Assembly: GCA_016198045.1 (NCBI GenBank)
Contig: JACQJI010000027.1
Location: 1-30,302, forward strand
DNA from: Candidatus Doudnabacteria bacterium
GTDB taxonomy: Bacteria; Patescibacteriota; Doudnabacteria; UBA920; O2-02-FULL-48-8
Reading direction: 5' to 3'
Length of the DNA stretch: 30,302 bases
The position numbers and the translations under genes are program-made. Positions within the stretch are counted from its first letter, which is position 1. The number at the start of each line of letters is the position of its first letter. Below, piece after piece: positions 21,187-28,845 of this stretch. The notes beneath the pieces were generated by a model that ran no database searches, was not told the DNA's origin, and worked only from the letters and a program-made list of their open reading frames with translations.

Positions 21187-23313
21187 ATGAGTTATTTTTT
21201 CCTGGGGCATAAGTTGGCCTGGCAACCAATCGCGGTTTCCGGATTTTTAATTTTGTCATTAATACTGATTCCGGCATTGGCCCTGGGTCAGGAGACTCAA
21301 GAAATTACCGACGAAGTCAAAGCCGAAGTTGAAGAGCAGTTAACCACCTCAGCTGAGGCTGCGAAAGAGTCAGAAGTTGATCTCAAAGCCGAACTCGAAT
21401 TGCCGGCTGACTACGATCCAGTGGTTCCGGACAACTTCATCCATTCGGTTGGCTATGGCTTCAAAAAATTCGGCCGCAACGTGCAAAAAGCGGCATACCG
21501 CGCGTTTGCTTCGGATCAGAAAGAAGCAGAGATGATCAAAAAGCAAGCGGACAAAGCTTTGGTGGAAGCCGTAAAGCTGCAAAGTCTGGATCCTGGCAAC
21601 GAAAAGGTTGTGGGTATTTTGGATGACTATCAATCGAAACTGACCGAAGTCAAAGACAAAATTGAAAAAGTCAAAAGCAAAGACGCGGAGTTTGCCAAAC
21701 AACTGGCAGCTCGGGTCGGGGAAGACAGTTTGTTTGTCGCACCCAAAGTTTTATCACAAATTCAGGAGAATTTGTTAGCAGTCCGTCCGGAGGCCATTCC
21801 TGATTTTGTGAAAACCAAAGATCAAGCTTTGGCTGTCGCCGGAGAAGCGGTCCTCAAAGCTTCAGACAGTTCCAGTGAAGCCGCGGAAACTCTAAAAATT
21901 ATCGCTTTCAAAAATTTCAAAACGCCGTTTTCGGGCATTGCCGCGGCTGATACGCTGGCCCAGGCCAAGGAGCATTTGTCGGAAGGCGAATATCCGGCGT
22001 TTGACGAAGCCATCAAAGCCTCTTTGGAAAATGTGGAAAATAATCTTGAAATTTTGGAAGCTCCCGACGAGCTCAAGGCTCAAACCCTTCAAAGATATGT
22101 GGAGCAGTTGCCTGGTTTGGGCCTCGGACGGATGAAAGTCATTGAGCAGTTTAAGAATCAGACTAAACTTCCGGCTGTGATGATCGAAAAGATGACGGAA
22201 ATCAAGGCACGAATTGCCGAAAAACTTAGCCAGCGCATTGAAGCGGTAGATGATCAAGAGATTCGGAAAGCCGTAACTGAATCAATGTTTGAGTTTAGAG
22301 ATGGCAATCTGGAAGACCTTAGGTTAATCAACGAGGTTAAGGATATTATTCCCAATGAAGAGATCCGCGCGCATATAAAGCAAAAGCACGAAGAAGGCGT
22401 CAGCCGATTTATTGCTAAATTTGGCGACGATGCCAACGCCAAGCAAGTCACTGAAGAGTTTCAAGCGCTCACCAGGCGCGTGGACAGCGGGGAGATAGTG
22501 CCTGACGCCAACTTTTTTAAGACCTTGGAAGAATTAAAGACTCGATTAAGTCCAAAGCAGCAGGAATTTATTGGCAATTTAGAACAAACCGGCAAAAACG
22601 AAATGGTTGAGCGGATGAAATCGGACGATAGCTTTGCTTCCCGGTTTAGCACTGCCAATCCTGGCGATATTCAATACTTCGAAAAGTTCAGGGAAGAGCT
22701 CAGAGTTGAAGTACCGGACTTTGATGCGAAATTCCGCGAGATCGAAAAAAAGCAGAGTGAAAATTTCGAGCGCCTGCTTGATGTTCAGGATAATCCTGAC
22801 AAGATCCGTGAATTTAAGCAGCATTTCGATCGGGAAATTCCCGAAGAAATCAAACAGCGATTTGAAGATAGATATGAATTTAAGTTTGAAGACCAGTATA
22901 GAAAATTCGAAGAGCGAGCCCGCGAGCGAAACGAATTTTTCCAGGAAAAGCACGGCAAAGAATTTCCGGGCCAACAGCAATTTCCCGGTCGGGAGAAAAC
23001 AGAACCCCAATCTGAATCGAGAAAGAGTGATGAAGATCGCGGCGGGGAAGAAAAACAGCCGCGCCGAGAACTAAGATCTGGAGAGGACAATAGATTGCAG
23101 CCAGGATTCCGAGAGGGGCAGGGGATATTTGAACCAAAGTCACCTGAGAACATACTCCCGGGAGAAAATTTCCGGCAGCCGTTCAGCCCCGGCGGGGTGA
23201 GCCAACCGAGCATTGAACTTAGCCCGAAGCCTTCCGGAGAAGTTCAAGGAGCCTTGATGGAGTACCGCTTTGACGTTTTGGAAACCTTACTTAGTTTGCT
23301 TGGACTAAAATAG
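21187..23313 (+). CDS. Secreted DUF5667-like coiled-coil protein
   Basis: 708 residues. A signal peptide at about 12-34 (IAVSGFLILSLILIPALALG, cleavage likely after ALALG) sends it across the membrane. Residues about 78-160 resemble DUF5667: PDNFIHSVGYGFKKFGRNVQ followed by helices with regularly spaced K/E/A. Long charged helices run to about residue 590. They are followed by a low-complexity proline-, glutamine- and arginine-rich stretch and a final short hydrophobic segment (FDVLETLLSLLGLK) that may anchor or assemble it. No enzyme motif is visible; a structural or surface role is inferred. It has its own strong promoter. The next gene starts 1 nt after the stop. Confidence 0.75.
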   Translation: MSYFFLGHKLAWQPIAVSGFLILSLILIPALALGQETQEITDEVKAEVEEQLTTSAEAAKESEVDLKAELELPADYDPVVPDNFIHSVGYGFKKFGRNVQKAAYRAFASDQKEAEMIKKQADKALVEAVKLQSLDPGNEKVVGILDDYQSKLTEVKDKIEKVKSKDAEFAKQLAARVGEDSLFVAPKVLSQIQENLLAVRPEAIPDFVKTKDQALAVAGEAVLKASDSSSEAAETLKIIAFKNFKTPFSGIAAADTLAQAKEHLSEGEYPAFDEAIKASLENVENNLEILEAPDELKAQTLQRYVEQLPGLGLGRMKVIEQFKNQTKLPAVMIEKMTEIKARIAEKLSQRIEAVDDQEIRKAVTESMFEFRDGNLEDLRLINEVKDIIPNEEIRAHIKQKHEEGVSRFIAKFGDDANAKQVTEEFQALTRRVDSGEIVPDANFFKTLEELKTRLSPKQQEFIGNLEQTGKNEMVERMKSDDSFASRFSTANPGDIQYFEKFREELRVEVPDFDAKFREIEKKQSENFERLLDVQDNPDKIREFKQHFDREIPEEIKQRFEDRYEFKFEDQYRKFEERARERNEFFQEKHGKEFPGQQQFPGREKTEPQSESRKSDEDRGGEEKQPRRELRSGEDNRLQPGFREGQGIFEPKSPENILPGENFRQPFSPGGVSQPSIELSPKPSGEVQGALMEYRFDVLETLLSLLGLK

Positions 23314-23314
23314 T

Positions 23315-24061
23315 ATGTTCAAGGAAGGATGGTGGCGATTTAATCGGGAAGGGGGAGAAAAGACGGAGTTAAAAGCCACGGTGCCAACCCTGGCTCGCCA
23401 GAAATTAGAAGAACTGAAGCGCAAGCAGTTTCAGGTTTTGGAACTGCACGAAGGACTAGTTAGCAAAACCAGACTGGAAACTTGGGAAATCACCCCGGCC
23501 AGAGACGGCCAGTTATTGCTTAGTCAAGAAGAGGTTTTAGAAGCAATGGGGGTGGGAGCAAAAGCGCGGAAGGAAAATAAGGTTTTTCAGCACCGCAAAC
23601 AGGAAGGCAAAACAATGCGAGTATGGAGAACGGTGGATGATGCTCTGGACTTGGTTGAAGAACGAATTTCTGACTTTGAGGGGAATAAGTTTACCAAGTA
23701 CTATTTTGAGATTAGCCCAAGTTTTATTCGCGCTTCGGAGTTGGCCGCAGAAAATAAAAAATTTTTGCAGCATTTGTCCGCGGCTCAAGCCCGAGGGGAA
23801 TCCGCAGCTGAAGCTTTGATTGATTATCACGCCTCGCCCCAAGACCTCGAGCTAATGGCCCAGCCTAGCGCTGCATCTTTTGAGCAGATGCGCAAACAGG
23901 TTGATGAACTAGAAGTTAAACCGTCGGGGAGGTTGGCAGACCAAGCGGCAGAACAGTTGTCTGACCCAAACGTTGATCAAAGAATGCACGAGGAACTGGA
24001 TGAGGTCGGCAAACGGCTGCCAGACTCACAGCAACCCAAGCGCTCTTTGCTTAAGCCTTGA
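23315..24061 (+). CDS. Hypothetical hydrophilic protein, partner of the secreted coiled-coil protein
   Basis: I do not recognise this 248-residue protein. It has no signal peptide and no membrane helix, so it should be cytosolic. It is rich in charged helices: TLARQKLEELKRKQFQVLEL near 27-46, RTVDDALDLVEERISDFEG near 105-123, and an acidic tail with EQLSDPNVDQRMHEELDEVG. The central part has a strand-like stretch (LETWEITPARDGQLLLSQEE). It begins 1 nt after the preceding stop with no ribosome binding site, so it is probably translated by re-initiation and cotranscribed with the coiled-coil gene. A bidirectional terminator ends the unit. Base composition matches its neighbours. Confidence 0.65.
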   Translation: MFKEGWWRFNREGGEKTELKATVPTLARQKLEELKRKQFQVLELHEGLVSKTRLETWEITPARDGQLLLSQEEVLEAMGVGAKARKENKVFQHRKQEGKTMRVWRTVDDALDLVEERISDFEGNKFTKYYFEISPSFIRASELAAENKKFLQHLSAAQARGESAAEALIDYHASPQDLELMAQPSAASFEQMRKQVDELEVKPSGRLADQAAEQLSDPNVDQRMHEELDEVGKRLPDSQQPKRSLLKP

Positions 24062-24072
24062 ATAATTAGCCT

Positions 24073-24097
24073 AAACCCCGACGTTACGTCGGGGTTT
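24073..24097. terminator. Bidirectional rho-independent terminator
   Basis: Perfect 11-bp stem AAACCCCGACG / CGTCGGGGTTT with loop TTA between two convergent genes. T-rich tails are present on both strands. The right arm touches the TAA of the minus-strand gene. The core CCCCGAC/GTCGGGG is the same as in the terminator at 19135-19152. Confidence 0.85.
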
Positions 24098-24768
24098 TAG
24101 TTTAGTCCTCTGATTAACACAAAACCAACCGCGATTCCCAGCAGAATCCGGAAATAAGTCGAGAGGTAGGCATGCCGGTGCGAACTGAAATGCTTTTCTA
24201 AGAATTCCACGGCGATGTTGATGATCAATCCACCCACCACGATCTGGATCAGGAGGTCTAGGTGCGGCAGCAGTTCATGGTTACTCCAGCCAACCAGGTA
24301 CCGGAGCATTAGTCCGAACAGCGCAGGCAAACTTAACCAGAAAGTAAATTTTCCGATCAGCTTTCGCTCAATACTCCAAGGGTCAACCCATCTAACTGCC
24401 GGGCTGACCAAACCGGCCAGGGAGTAGGTGACCACGGCAATTTTTTCTGCGCCGGTAGCGTAGTTTAACAGTCGCAGGCGGCTCAAGAATTTTCCTAAAC
24501 CGTAAGTGAGACAAGAAATAAGCAGCAGTTCTCCGGCCAGCCAAATTAGTTTGCGGTCCAGAGGAGCCTCGCTGGCCAAGAAGAATGTCAAGCTTACAGG
24601 CAGCATGGCGAACATCAAGATTGTCGCCACGAACTGGTCTAAGTGCGGGTTGTGGTAGTAATGTTTATTTCGGGATCGATGACGGATCATCAGCATCAGA
24701 AAACGTTTCAAGTCTTCCCAGGAGTAAACAAGTGTCAGGAGAATGGACAGAAGAATTAGTTTCTGCAT
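24097..24768 (-). CDS. Multi-pass membrane protein of unknown function
   Basis: 223 residues with about six hydrophobic helices: 1-18, 47-66, 74-92, 108-125 (weak), 140-160, and two in the last 60 residues (about 168-188 and 204-220). Between the first two lies a basic, aromatic cytoplasmic loop (RHRSRNKHYYHNPH). I do not recognise a family. The last third (IQIVVGGLIINIAVEFLEKHF) ends with a short basic loop SSHRHAYLS. A ribosome site (GGAG, 6 nt before ATG) supports the start. It follows the DUF475 gene on the same strand after a 43-nt gap and may be cotranscribed. Transport or membrane stress functions would be guesses. Confidence 0.65.
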   Translation of the reverse strand: MQKLILLSILLTLVYSWEDLKRFLMLMIRHRSRNKHYYHNPHLDQFVATILMFAMLPVSLTFFLASEAPLDRKLIWLAGELLLISCLTYGLGKFLSRLRLLNYATGAEKIAVVTYSLAGLVSPAVRWVDPWSIERKLIGKFTFWLSLPALFGLMLRYLVGWSNHELLPHLDLLIQIVVGGLIINIAVEFLEKHFSSHRHAYLSTYFRILLGIAVGFVLIRGLN

Positions 24769-24811
24769 AATTACTCCGTCATTAAGAACAGAGTAGTTTA
24801 GCAGTTTTTGG

Positions 24812-25732
24812 TTACGTTGTCAATCCCTTAAATTCAGCCTTTGATTTTAGGAAGAAGTAACCAATGGTGATAAACGTAACTACGGGGGAGACCCAGCTGG
24901 GAATATGGAAGCCGAAACTGTCCAAAACCATGATGGTACCTAAGAACAGGATGGAATACATCGCGCCGTTTTTGAGATAAACGTATTTTTTGATCCGTTC
25001 GATGTTACCAATAGTCATTTGCCGCACCACCACCGCTCCCAAACCATTACCTAAAAGTATGAGCGGGACCGAGAGGGTAAAGGCAAAGGCGCCTAATACC
25101 CCGTCAATGCTGAACGTCGAGTCAATCACTTCCAGATACAGGATTTTGCTGACATCCGTCAGGTTTTGCTTCATCAGTTGCCGTTCAGTTGCTTCGGCGT
25201 TTTCTTTGAATCCGTGGGTAATGAAAAACGCCGTGGATCCCACCACCGCCCCGAACGCCATGAATGGATTGACTTTGAGGGCAAACCAGACTACTACGGC
25301 CAGCACGATGGAGACTACGGCGTAGAACCAGACTCCTTGGCGTTGAAAAAACGCTTCGCCAAACAGGCCGAACTTTTTGGGCTGGAGGAACAGCCAGTGG
25401 AAAAACAAAAAAATCAAAAAAGTGCCGCCGCCAATCAGCAAGATGGGACTACTTTGGTCCACAGCCTCAATTACTCTCGGGTCGTTGCTGAAGGTGGCGG
25501 TAAATGAGCCGATAAAACCCAAAGAAGGAGTAGTGGCGAACACGATCAGCCAGGGTAGAATGCCCCGGATGATAAAGACCGCAAACAGCATGCCCCAAAG
25601 CAAAAACCACCGGCGGGCTTTCTGGCTCATGGTGGAAAGCACTTCGGCATTAATGATGGCGTTGTCAACACTGCTGACCGTCTCAAACAGCAATAAACCT
25701 GAAACAGTTAGGATGATTGACCAGATGTTCAT
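24812..25732 (-). CDS. DUF475 / TerC-superfamily membrane protein
   Basis: 306 residues with about seven to eight membrane helices. Two acidic membrane motifs mark the TerC/DUF475 group: LLFETVSSVDNAIINAEVL in the first helix and LEVIDSTFSIDGVLGAFAFT at about 203-222. The aspartates and glutamate in these motifs are the likely ion-binding sites; TerC relatives are linked to metal (for example manganese) export and tellurite resistance. The exact ion is not readable. The start has AAGGA just upstream. The 107-bp space to the divergent gene at 25840 should hold promoters for both. Confidence 0.85.
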   Translation of the reverse strand: MNIWSIILTVSGLLLFETVSSVDNAIINAEVLSTMSQKARRWFLLWGMLFAVFIIRGILPWLIVFATTPSLGFIGSFTATFSNDPRVIEAVDQSSPILLIGGGTFLIFLFFHWLFLQPKKFGLFGEAFFQRQGVWFYAVVSIVLAVVVWFALKVNPFMAFGAVVGSTAFFITHGFKENAEATERQLMKQNLTDVSKILYLEVIDSTFSIDGVLGAFAFTLSVPLILLGNGLGAVVVRQMTIGNIERIKKYVYLKNGAMYSILFLGTIMVLDSFGFHIPSWVSPVVTFITIGYFFLKSKAEFKGLTT

Positions 25733-25804
25733 AGTTCCTTATCAGGATAACTCTTTTTGAACACCTTTTTCAACTTTTCGCTTCACATCGTCTAAATTGG
25801 CTAT

Positions 25805-25833
25805 TTGCATAAATCACGCAAGCCTCATACAAT
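25805..25833 (+). promoter_or_regulatory. Possible promoter giving a leaderless mRNA
   Basis: TTGCAT (25805-25810, weak), 17-nt spacer, TACAAT (25828-25833), then only TGGGGT before ATG 25840. The expected start is at the ATG itself. Confidence 0.45.
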
Positions 25834-25839
25834 TGGGGT

Positions 25840-26550
25840 ATGATGCTGCCATCTTCGCAAGCAATTGAAGAACTAATTGGGGAACAATTCGTCGATTGGG
25901 TTTTGGACCATGTCAGCCTGGAAGTAAACAGCTGGCCGGAGATAGCCGTTATCGCGGGAGTCACCCCCAAACCGGAACGGATCAAAAAATTTGTCCTGCA
26001 GTACTTCCTTGTTCAACAAGCATTTTTTGGGGGGCGGGACACTGATCCGGGATTTTTGGGATTTGCCATTGCGAACCTTTCTGAATCCGCTGACCCTACT
26101 GCCGAATCAGCTTTGGAAATTCTTGAAAAAAGAAAGCAAGAAGAATTAGCCGGTGGCAAACACGCCGTATGGATTAAGTTTTTGAACGCCTTAGGGGTCA
26201 GCGACGAGGAAATCAGGCGAGCCGAACCCAAGGAGCCCATTCGAAATTATGTTTCCGAGCTTTCGGACGTGTATTCCAACTCGGACTGGCAAAGTTCGGT
26301 CGGCGCATACGTTGCACACGACCGTTCGCTGTCTGAAGAATATAAAACTATCAAGGAAATGCTCAAGCGCACTACCCAGCTGTCTGAGGGGGACTTGCAG
26401 TTGTTTGGTGAGCAGATGAACGTCTCACACATTTTGGATAAAATTGCTTTTGACAACGAAAGCAAACAGTTGGTCTGGAACGGCGTTAGGCGGCAGCTTG
26501 CCGCCCGGCACGATTTGCATAAAGGATTGATTAAGTACCTCAACCACTAA
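25840..26550 (+). CDS. Heme-oxygenase-fold (TENA/PqqC/CADD-like) putative diiron protein
   Basis: 236-residue all-helical cytosolic protein. The segment EELAGGKHAVWIKFLNALG (about 101-119) matches the E-x6-H helix of heme-oxygenase-like diiron oxidases (Glu101, His108), and NVSHILDKIAFD (about 194-205) matches the final H-x-x-D helix (His197, Asp200). Between them AYVAHDRSLSEEY (about 156-168) takes the place where relatives carry a conserved Glu; here His160-Asp161 or Glu166 would have to serve. CADD of Chlamydia, which feeds p-aminobenzoate synthesis, is in this superfamily, but the substrate cannot be assigned here. It is convergent with the DUF5667 gene, with only 4 nt between stops. ATG 25840 and 25843 are both possible starts. 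Confidence 0.6.
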   Translation: MMLPSSQAIEELIGEQFVDWVLDHVSLEVNSWPEIAVIAGVTPKPERIKKFVLQYFLVQQAFFGGRDTDPGFLGFAIANLSESADPTAESALEILEKRKQEELAGGKHAVWIKFLNALGVSDEEIRRAEPKEPIRNYVSELSDVYSNSDWQSSVGAYVAHDRSLSEEYKTIKEMLKRTTQLSEGDLQLFGEQMNVSHILDKIAFDNESKQLVWNGVRRQLAARHDLHKGLIKYLNH

Positions 26551-26554
26551 TACT

Positions 26555-27220
26555 CTAGCGGATTTTGAGCCGGACTTCGGTTTTGGCTTTTTTGATCGCT
26601 TCCACGTTTTCTTCGACGCTTTTTCGAAGTTCCAAGTTGGTCATGCCGGCTTTCAGCTCGTTCGCGCGGTGTTCTTGTTCTTCAGCCAGTTGCTCAAGTT
26701 CGGTTAGAACTTTCTCTAGGCGGTCAGCGGCTTCGGTTTTACCTTGGCTTTTTAGCCGATCATGGTTATAGTTGATATGTTCAATTGCCTGGTCGAGAGA
26801 TTGTTTTGATCTTAGTACCGCCTCTGCCTTGATTTGATCACGGTCTGGAAGCTTTTTAATTTCACTAAGCTCAACAGCTCTCTCTGCTACGATTTTAGCT
26901 CGAATCTTGGCTTTGGTTTCGGCATTGAAAGGAATCTTAAGCAGAAGTTGTTCTTCCAATTGGTCGAGCCGGTATAATTTATCCCCAGGCTTGGCAGCAT
27001 CCGCAAAGACAAAAGTGGTCCCCAGAGTCGCGAAAAGTATTACCGAGGCCAAAGCCACAGCCAGTTGGTAGTTGAGCGGGTGTCTGACTTCAGTTTTCGG
27101 AGTGCTGGCAAGACTGTTAAGCAGATTGAATCTGATCTGGTTTTGGTCAAATCGAAAAGACTGCTTGGATTGCCTAAGTAGGTTTATCAGTTTATCGTTT
27201 TTTGCCTTAAACCATCGCAT
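26555..27220 (-). CDS. Membrane-anchored DUF5667 protein, possible anti-sigma partner
   Basis: 221 residues. A basic cytoplasmic N-terminal part (about 1-50) is followed by one membrane helix (about 52-73, LAVALASVILFATLGTTFVF), then an extracytoplasmic helical region: ADAAKPGDKLYRLDQLEEQLLL is the DUF5667 opening, and long amphipathic helices of K/E/A follow to the end. It starts 1 nt after the stop of the ECF sigma gene, so the two are cotranscribed. The layout (cytoplasmic segment, one helix, external sensor) is that of an anti-sigma factor, but no zinc-binding anti-sigma motif (H-x3-C-x2-C) is present. The anti-sigma role is therefore inferred from position and topology only. Confidence 0.75.
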   Translation of the reverse strand: MRWFKAKNDKLINLLRQSKQSFRFDQNQIRFNLLNSLASTPKTEVRHPLNYQLAVALASVILFATLGTTFVFADAAKPGDKLYRLDQLEEQLLLKIPFNAETKAKIRAKIVAERAVELSEIKKLPDRDQIKAEAVLRSKQSLDQAIEHINYNHDRLKSQGKTEAADRLEKVLTELEQLAEEQEHRANELKAGMTNLELRKSVEENVEAIKKAKTEVRLKIR

Positions 27221-27221
27221 G

Positions 27222-27770
27222 TTAGTAGCTGTTTATGCCGTGATTGATTAATTTTTCCTTGAGCAGCTTAAGCGCCCGGTGCTGCAGCACCCGCACGCCA
27301 ACTTCGCTTTTGTTCATGATTTTGGCAGTTTCCGCGACGCTGAATTCTTGCTTGAATCTTAAATCCAATACGGTTTGGTATTCTGGCGGCAGTTCAGACA
27401 AGGCGATCCACAAAAACTCATAGTCCTCGTAGAGTTTGGGGTCAGCGGCAAATACTGAAAGATTTTCTACCTTGCTCAGCTCAGTTGTTTCCTTGCGAGT
27501 CCGCCAGTGATCAATCAGCGTGAAATTTGCTATTTGGAACAGCCAAGTGGAAAATTTGGCGTTTTGTCGGGTTTGGTAGCGGGAAAGGTTTTCCCAGGCT
27601 TTCAAAAAAACTGTGCTTAAGATATCTTCCGCGGTCTGTTTATGGCGGAGCTTGCCGAATAAAAAATTATAAACTCTGGCTGAGTATAAATCGAATATCC
27701 GTCCAAACGCCTCGGAATCTCCCGTTTTTGCCTGTCTAACCAACAGTTGCACCTCTTGTTCTTCCAACAT
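27222..27770 (-). CDS. ECF RNA polymerase sigma factor
   Basis: 182 residues, the usual size for a group-4 sigma factor. Region 2 spans about 18-90: AFGRIFDLYSARVYNFLFGK, QTAEDILSTVFLKAWENL and STWLFQIANFTLIDHWRTRK. Region 4 spans about 125-178: LSELPPEYQTVLDLRFKQEF and the helix-turn-helix SVAETAKIMNKSEVGVRVLQHRALKLL. It should direct core polymerase to a small regulon in response to an envelope or redox signal. Cotranscribed with the anchored DUF5667 gene. It is divergent from a thioredoxin-reductase-like gene only 47 bp away, which could be a target. Confidence 0.92.
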   Translation of the reverse strand: MLEEQEVQLLVRQAKTGDSEAFGRIFDLYSARVYNFLFGKLRHKQTAEDILSTVFLKAWENLSRYQTRQNAKFSTWLFQIANFTLIDHWRTRKETTELSKVENLSVFAADPKLYEDYEFLWIALSELPPEYQTVLDLRFKQEFSVAETAKIMNKSEVGVRVLQHRALKLLKEKLINHGINSY

Positions 27771-27781
27771 AAATGAATCGA

Positions 27782-27811
27782 TTGAGCAAGTCTTAAGTTA
27801 CGTGCTAGAAT
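27782..27811 (+). promoter_or_regulatory. Extended -10 promoter giving a leaderless thioredoxin-reductase-like mRNA
   Basis: TTGAGC (27782-27787), 18-nt spacer, TAGAAT (27806-27811) with TGC before it (extended -10), then TTTAGC and ATG 27818. The inverted repeat TGCTA / TAGCA (27803-27807 and 27814-27818) overlaps the -10 and the start codon and could be an operator. Confidence 0.55.
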
Positions 27812-27817
27812 TTTAGC

Positions 27818-28777
27818 ATGTATGACATTATTGTAGTAGGCGGTGGGGTGGCGGCTTTTAGCAGCGCCTTGTTTGCGGCGCGGCGGGGACTGGAAATCTT
27901 GGTGATTGCCAAAGACATCGGCGGCCAAGCCAATTATACGGACCTAATTGAGAATTATCCCGGACTTCCCGAGATTGGGGGCTTGGAGCTGGTCAGCCGA
28001 ATCAAGCAGCAGGCAGAAGCGTTTGGCGCAAAGGTTCTCATCGCGGAGGTAACCAAAATCAAACAGCATGAACAAAGCTTTGTGGCCACGGCTTACAACC
28101 GCCAGTACAAATCCAAAGCCCTGATTTTGGCTTTTGGCAAAACTCCCAAAGATTTGGCAGTGCCCGGCGAGGAACAGTTTAAGGGGCGGGGAGTTTCTTA
28201 CTGCGCCACTTGCGACGCGCCTTTGTGCAAGAATAAAACTGTGGCCGTGGCCGGCATTGGCGATTTAAGTCTGGAAGCGGCCATCCTGCTTTCACACTTT
28301 GCCAAAAAAGTTTACGTGCTTTCCAAAACGGACAAGCTGCACGGGCATTTAAGCTTGATTAAGGCTTTGCACCGCCGAAAGAATGTTGAATTTTTGCCCT
28401 TCAAGCAAGTTCTCGAAATTAAAGGCTCCAAGCAGTTATCGAGCATGAGGCTTAGAGATCTAAACACCGGGGTTGAGACCAGTTTACCAATTGAGGCAAT
28501 TTTTGTAGAATTAGGCTACGTCGTGCATTCAGAATTTCTAGGAAACCTGCTTGATCTTGAACAAGACGGCCAGGTGAGAATAAATGCCGATCACTCGACT
28601 TCGGTTGCCGGGTTGTTTGCGGCTGGGGATGTCACGGATCGTCCTTACAAGCAGGCGGTGATTTCGGCCGGAGAAGGGGCATCTGCGGCGTTGGCCGCGT
28701 TTGACTGGCTCATGCGGCAAAAAGGTAGTACCGGCCTAACCTCGGATTGGACACAGATTAAGAGAGTTAATAGATAA
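27818..28777 (+). CDS. Thioredoxin-reductase-like flavoprotein lacking the NADPH signature
   Basis: 319 residues. The FAD-binding GGGVAAFSSALFAAR (8-22), the redox pair CATC (Cys129, Cys132) in GVSYCATCDAP, and the C-terminal FAD motif LFAAGDVTDRPYKQAVISAGEG are all present. The dinucleotide domain differs from a normal TrxB: GIGDLSLEAA at about 146-155 replaces GGGDTAMEEA, and the HRRNEFRAS motif that holds the 2'-phosphate of NADPH is replaced by LSKTDKLHGH. It may use NADH or another electron donor, or be a specialised paralogue. It heads a tandem pair with the canonical trxB. The ATG is 6 nt after the -10 box and there is no Shine-Dalgarno sequence. The C-terminal tail after WLMRQKG is not family-conserved. 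Confidence 0.85.
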   Translation: MYDIIVVGGGVAAFSSALFAARRGLEILVIAKDIGGQANYTDLIENYPGLPEIGGLELVSRIKQQAEAFGAKVLIAEVTKIKQHEQSFVATAYNRQYKSKALILAFGKTPKDLAVPGEEQFKGRGVSYCATCDAPLCKNKTVAVAGIGDLSLEAAILLSHFAKKVYVLSKTDKLHGHLSLIKALHRRKNVEFLPFKQVLEIKGSKQLSSMRLRDLNTGVETSLPIEAIFVELGYVVHSEFLGNLLDLEQDGQVRINADHSTSVAGLFAAGDVTDRPYKQAVISAGEGASAALAAFDWLMRQKGSTGLTSDWTQIKRVNR

Positions 28778-28781
28778 TAGA

Positions 28782-28830
28782 TGATAGTTGATAGTGCCTA
28801 ATTCTTAGGGTTAGGATCTATCAACTATCA
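28782..28830. repeat. Palindromic repeat between the two reductase genes
   Basis: Perfect 13-bp inverted repeat TGATAGTTGATAG (28782-28794) / CTATCAACTATCA (28818-28830), with a second small hairpin CCTAA-TTC-TTAGG (28797-28809) inside. The words GATAGTTGATAG also occur in tsaD tract 3. In RNA it would form a stem ending 15 nt before the trxB ATG; no T-run follows, so it is not a standard terminator. Confidence 0.7.
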
Positions 28831-28845
28831 ACCATCAACTAATTT

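Noticed and set aside
25744..25773. Promoter for the DUF475 gene (TTGAAA / TATCCT, minus strand)
   Set aside because: The 18-nt spacing and predicted start would cut off the good AAGGA ribosome site, so the real promoter is probably further upstream.
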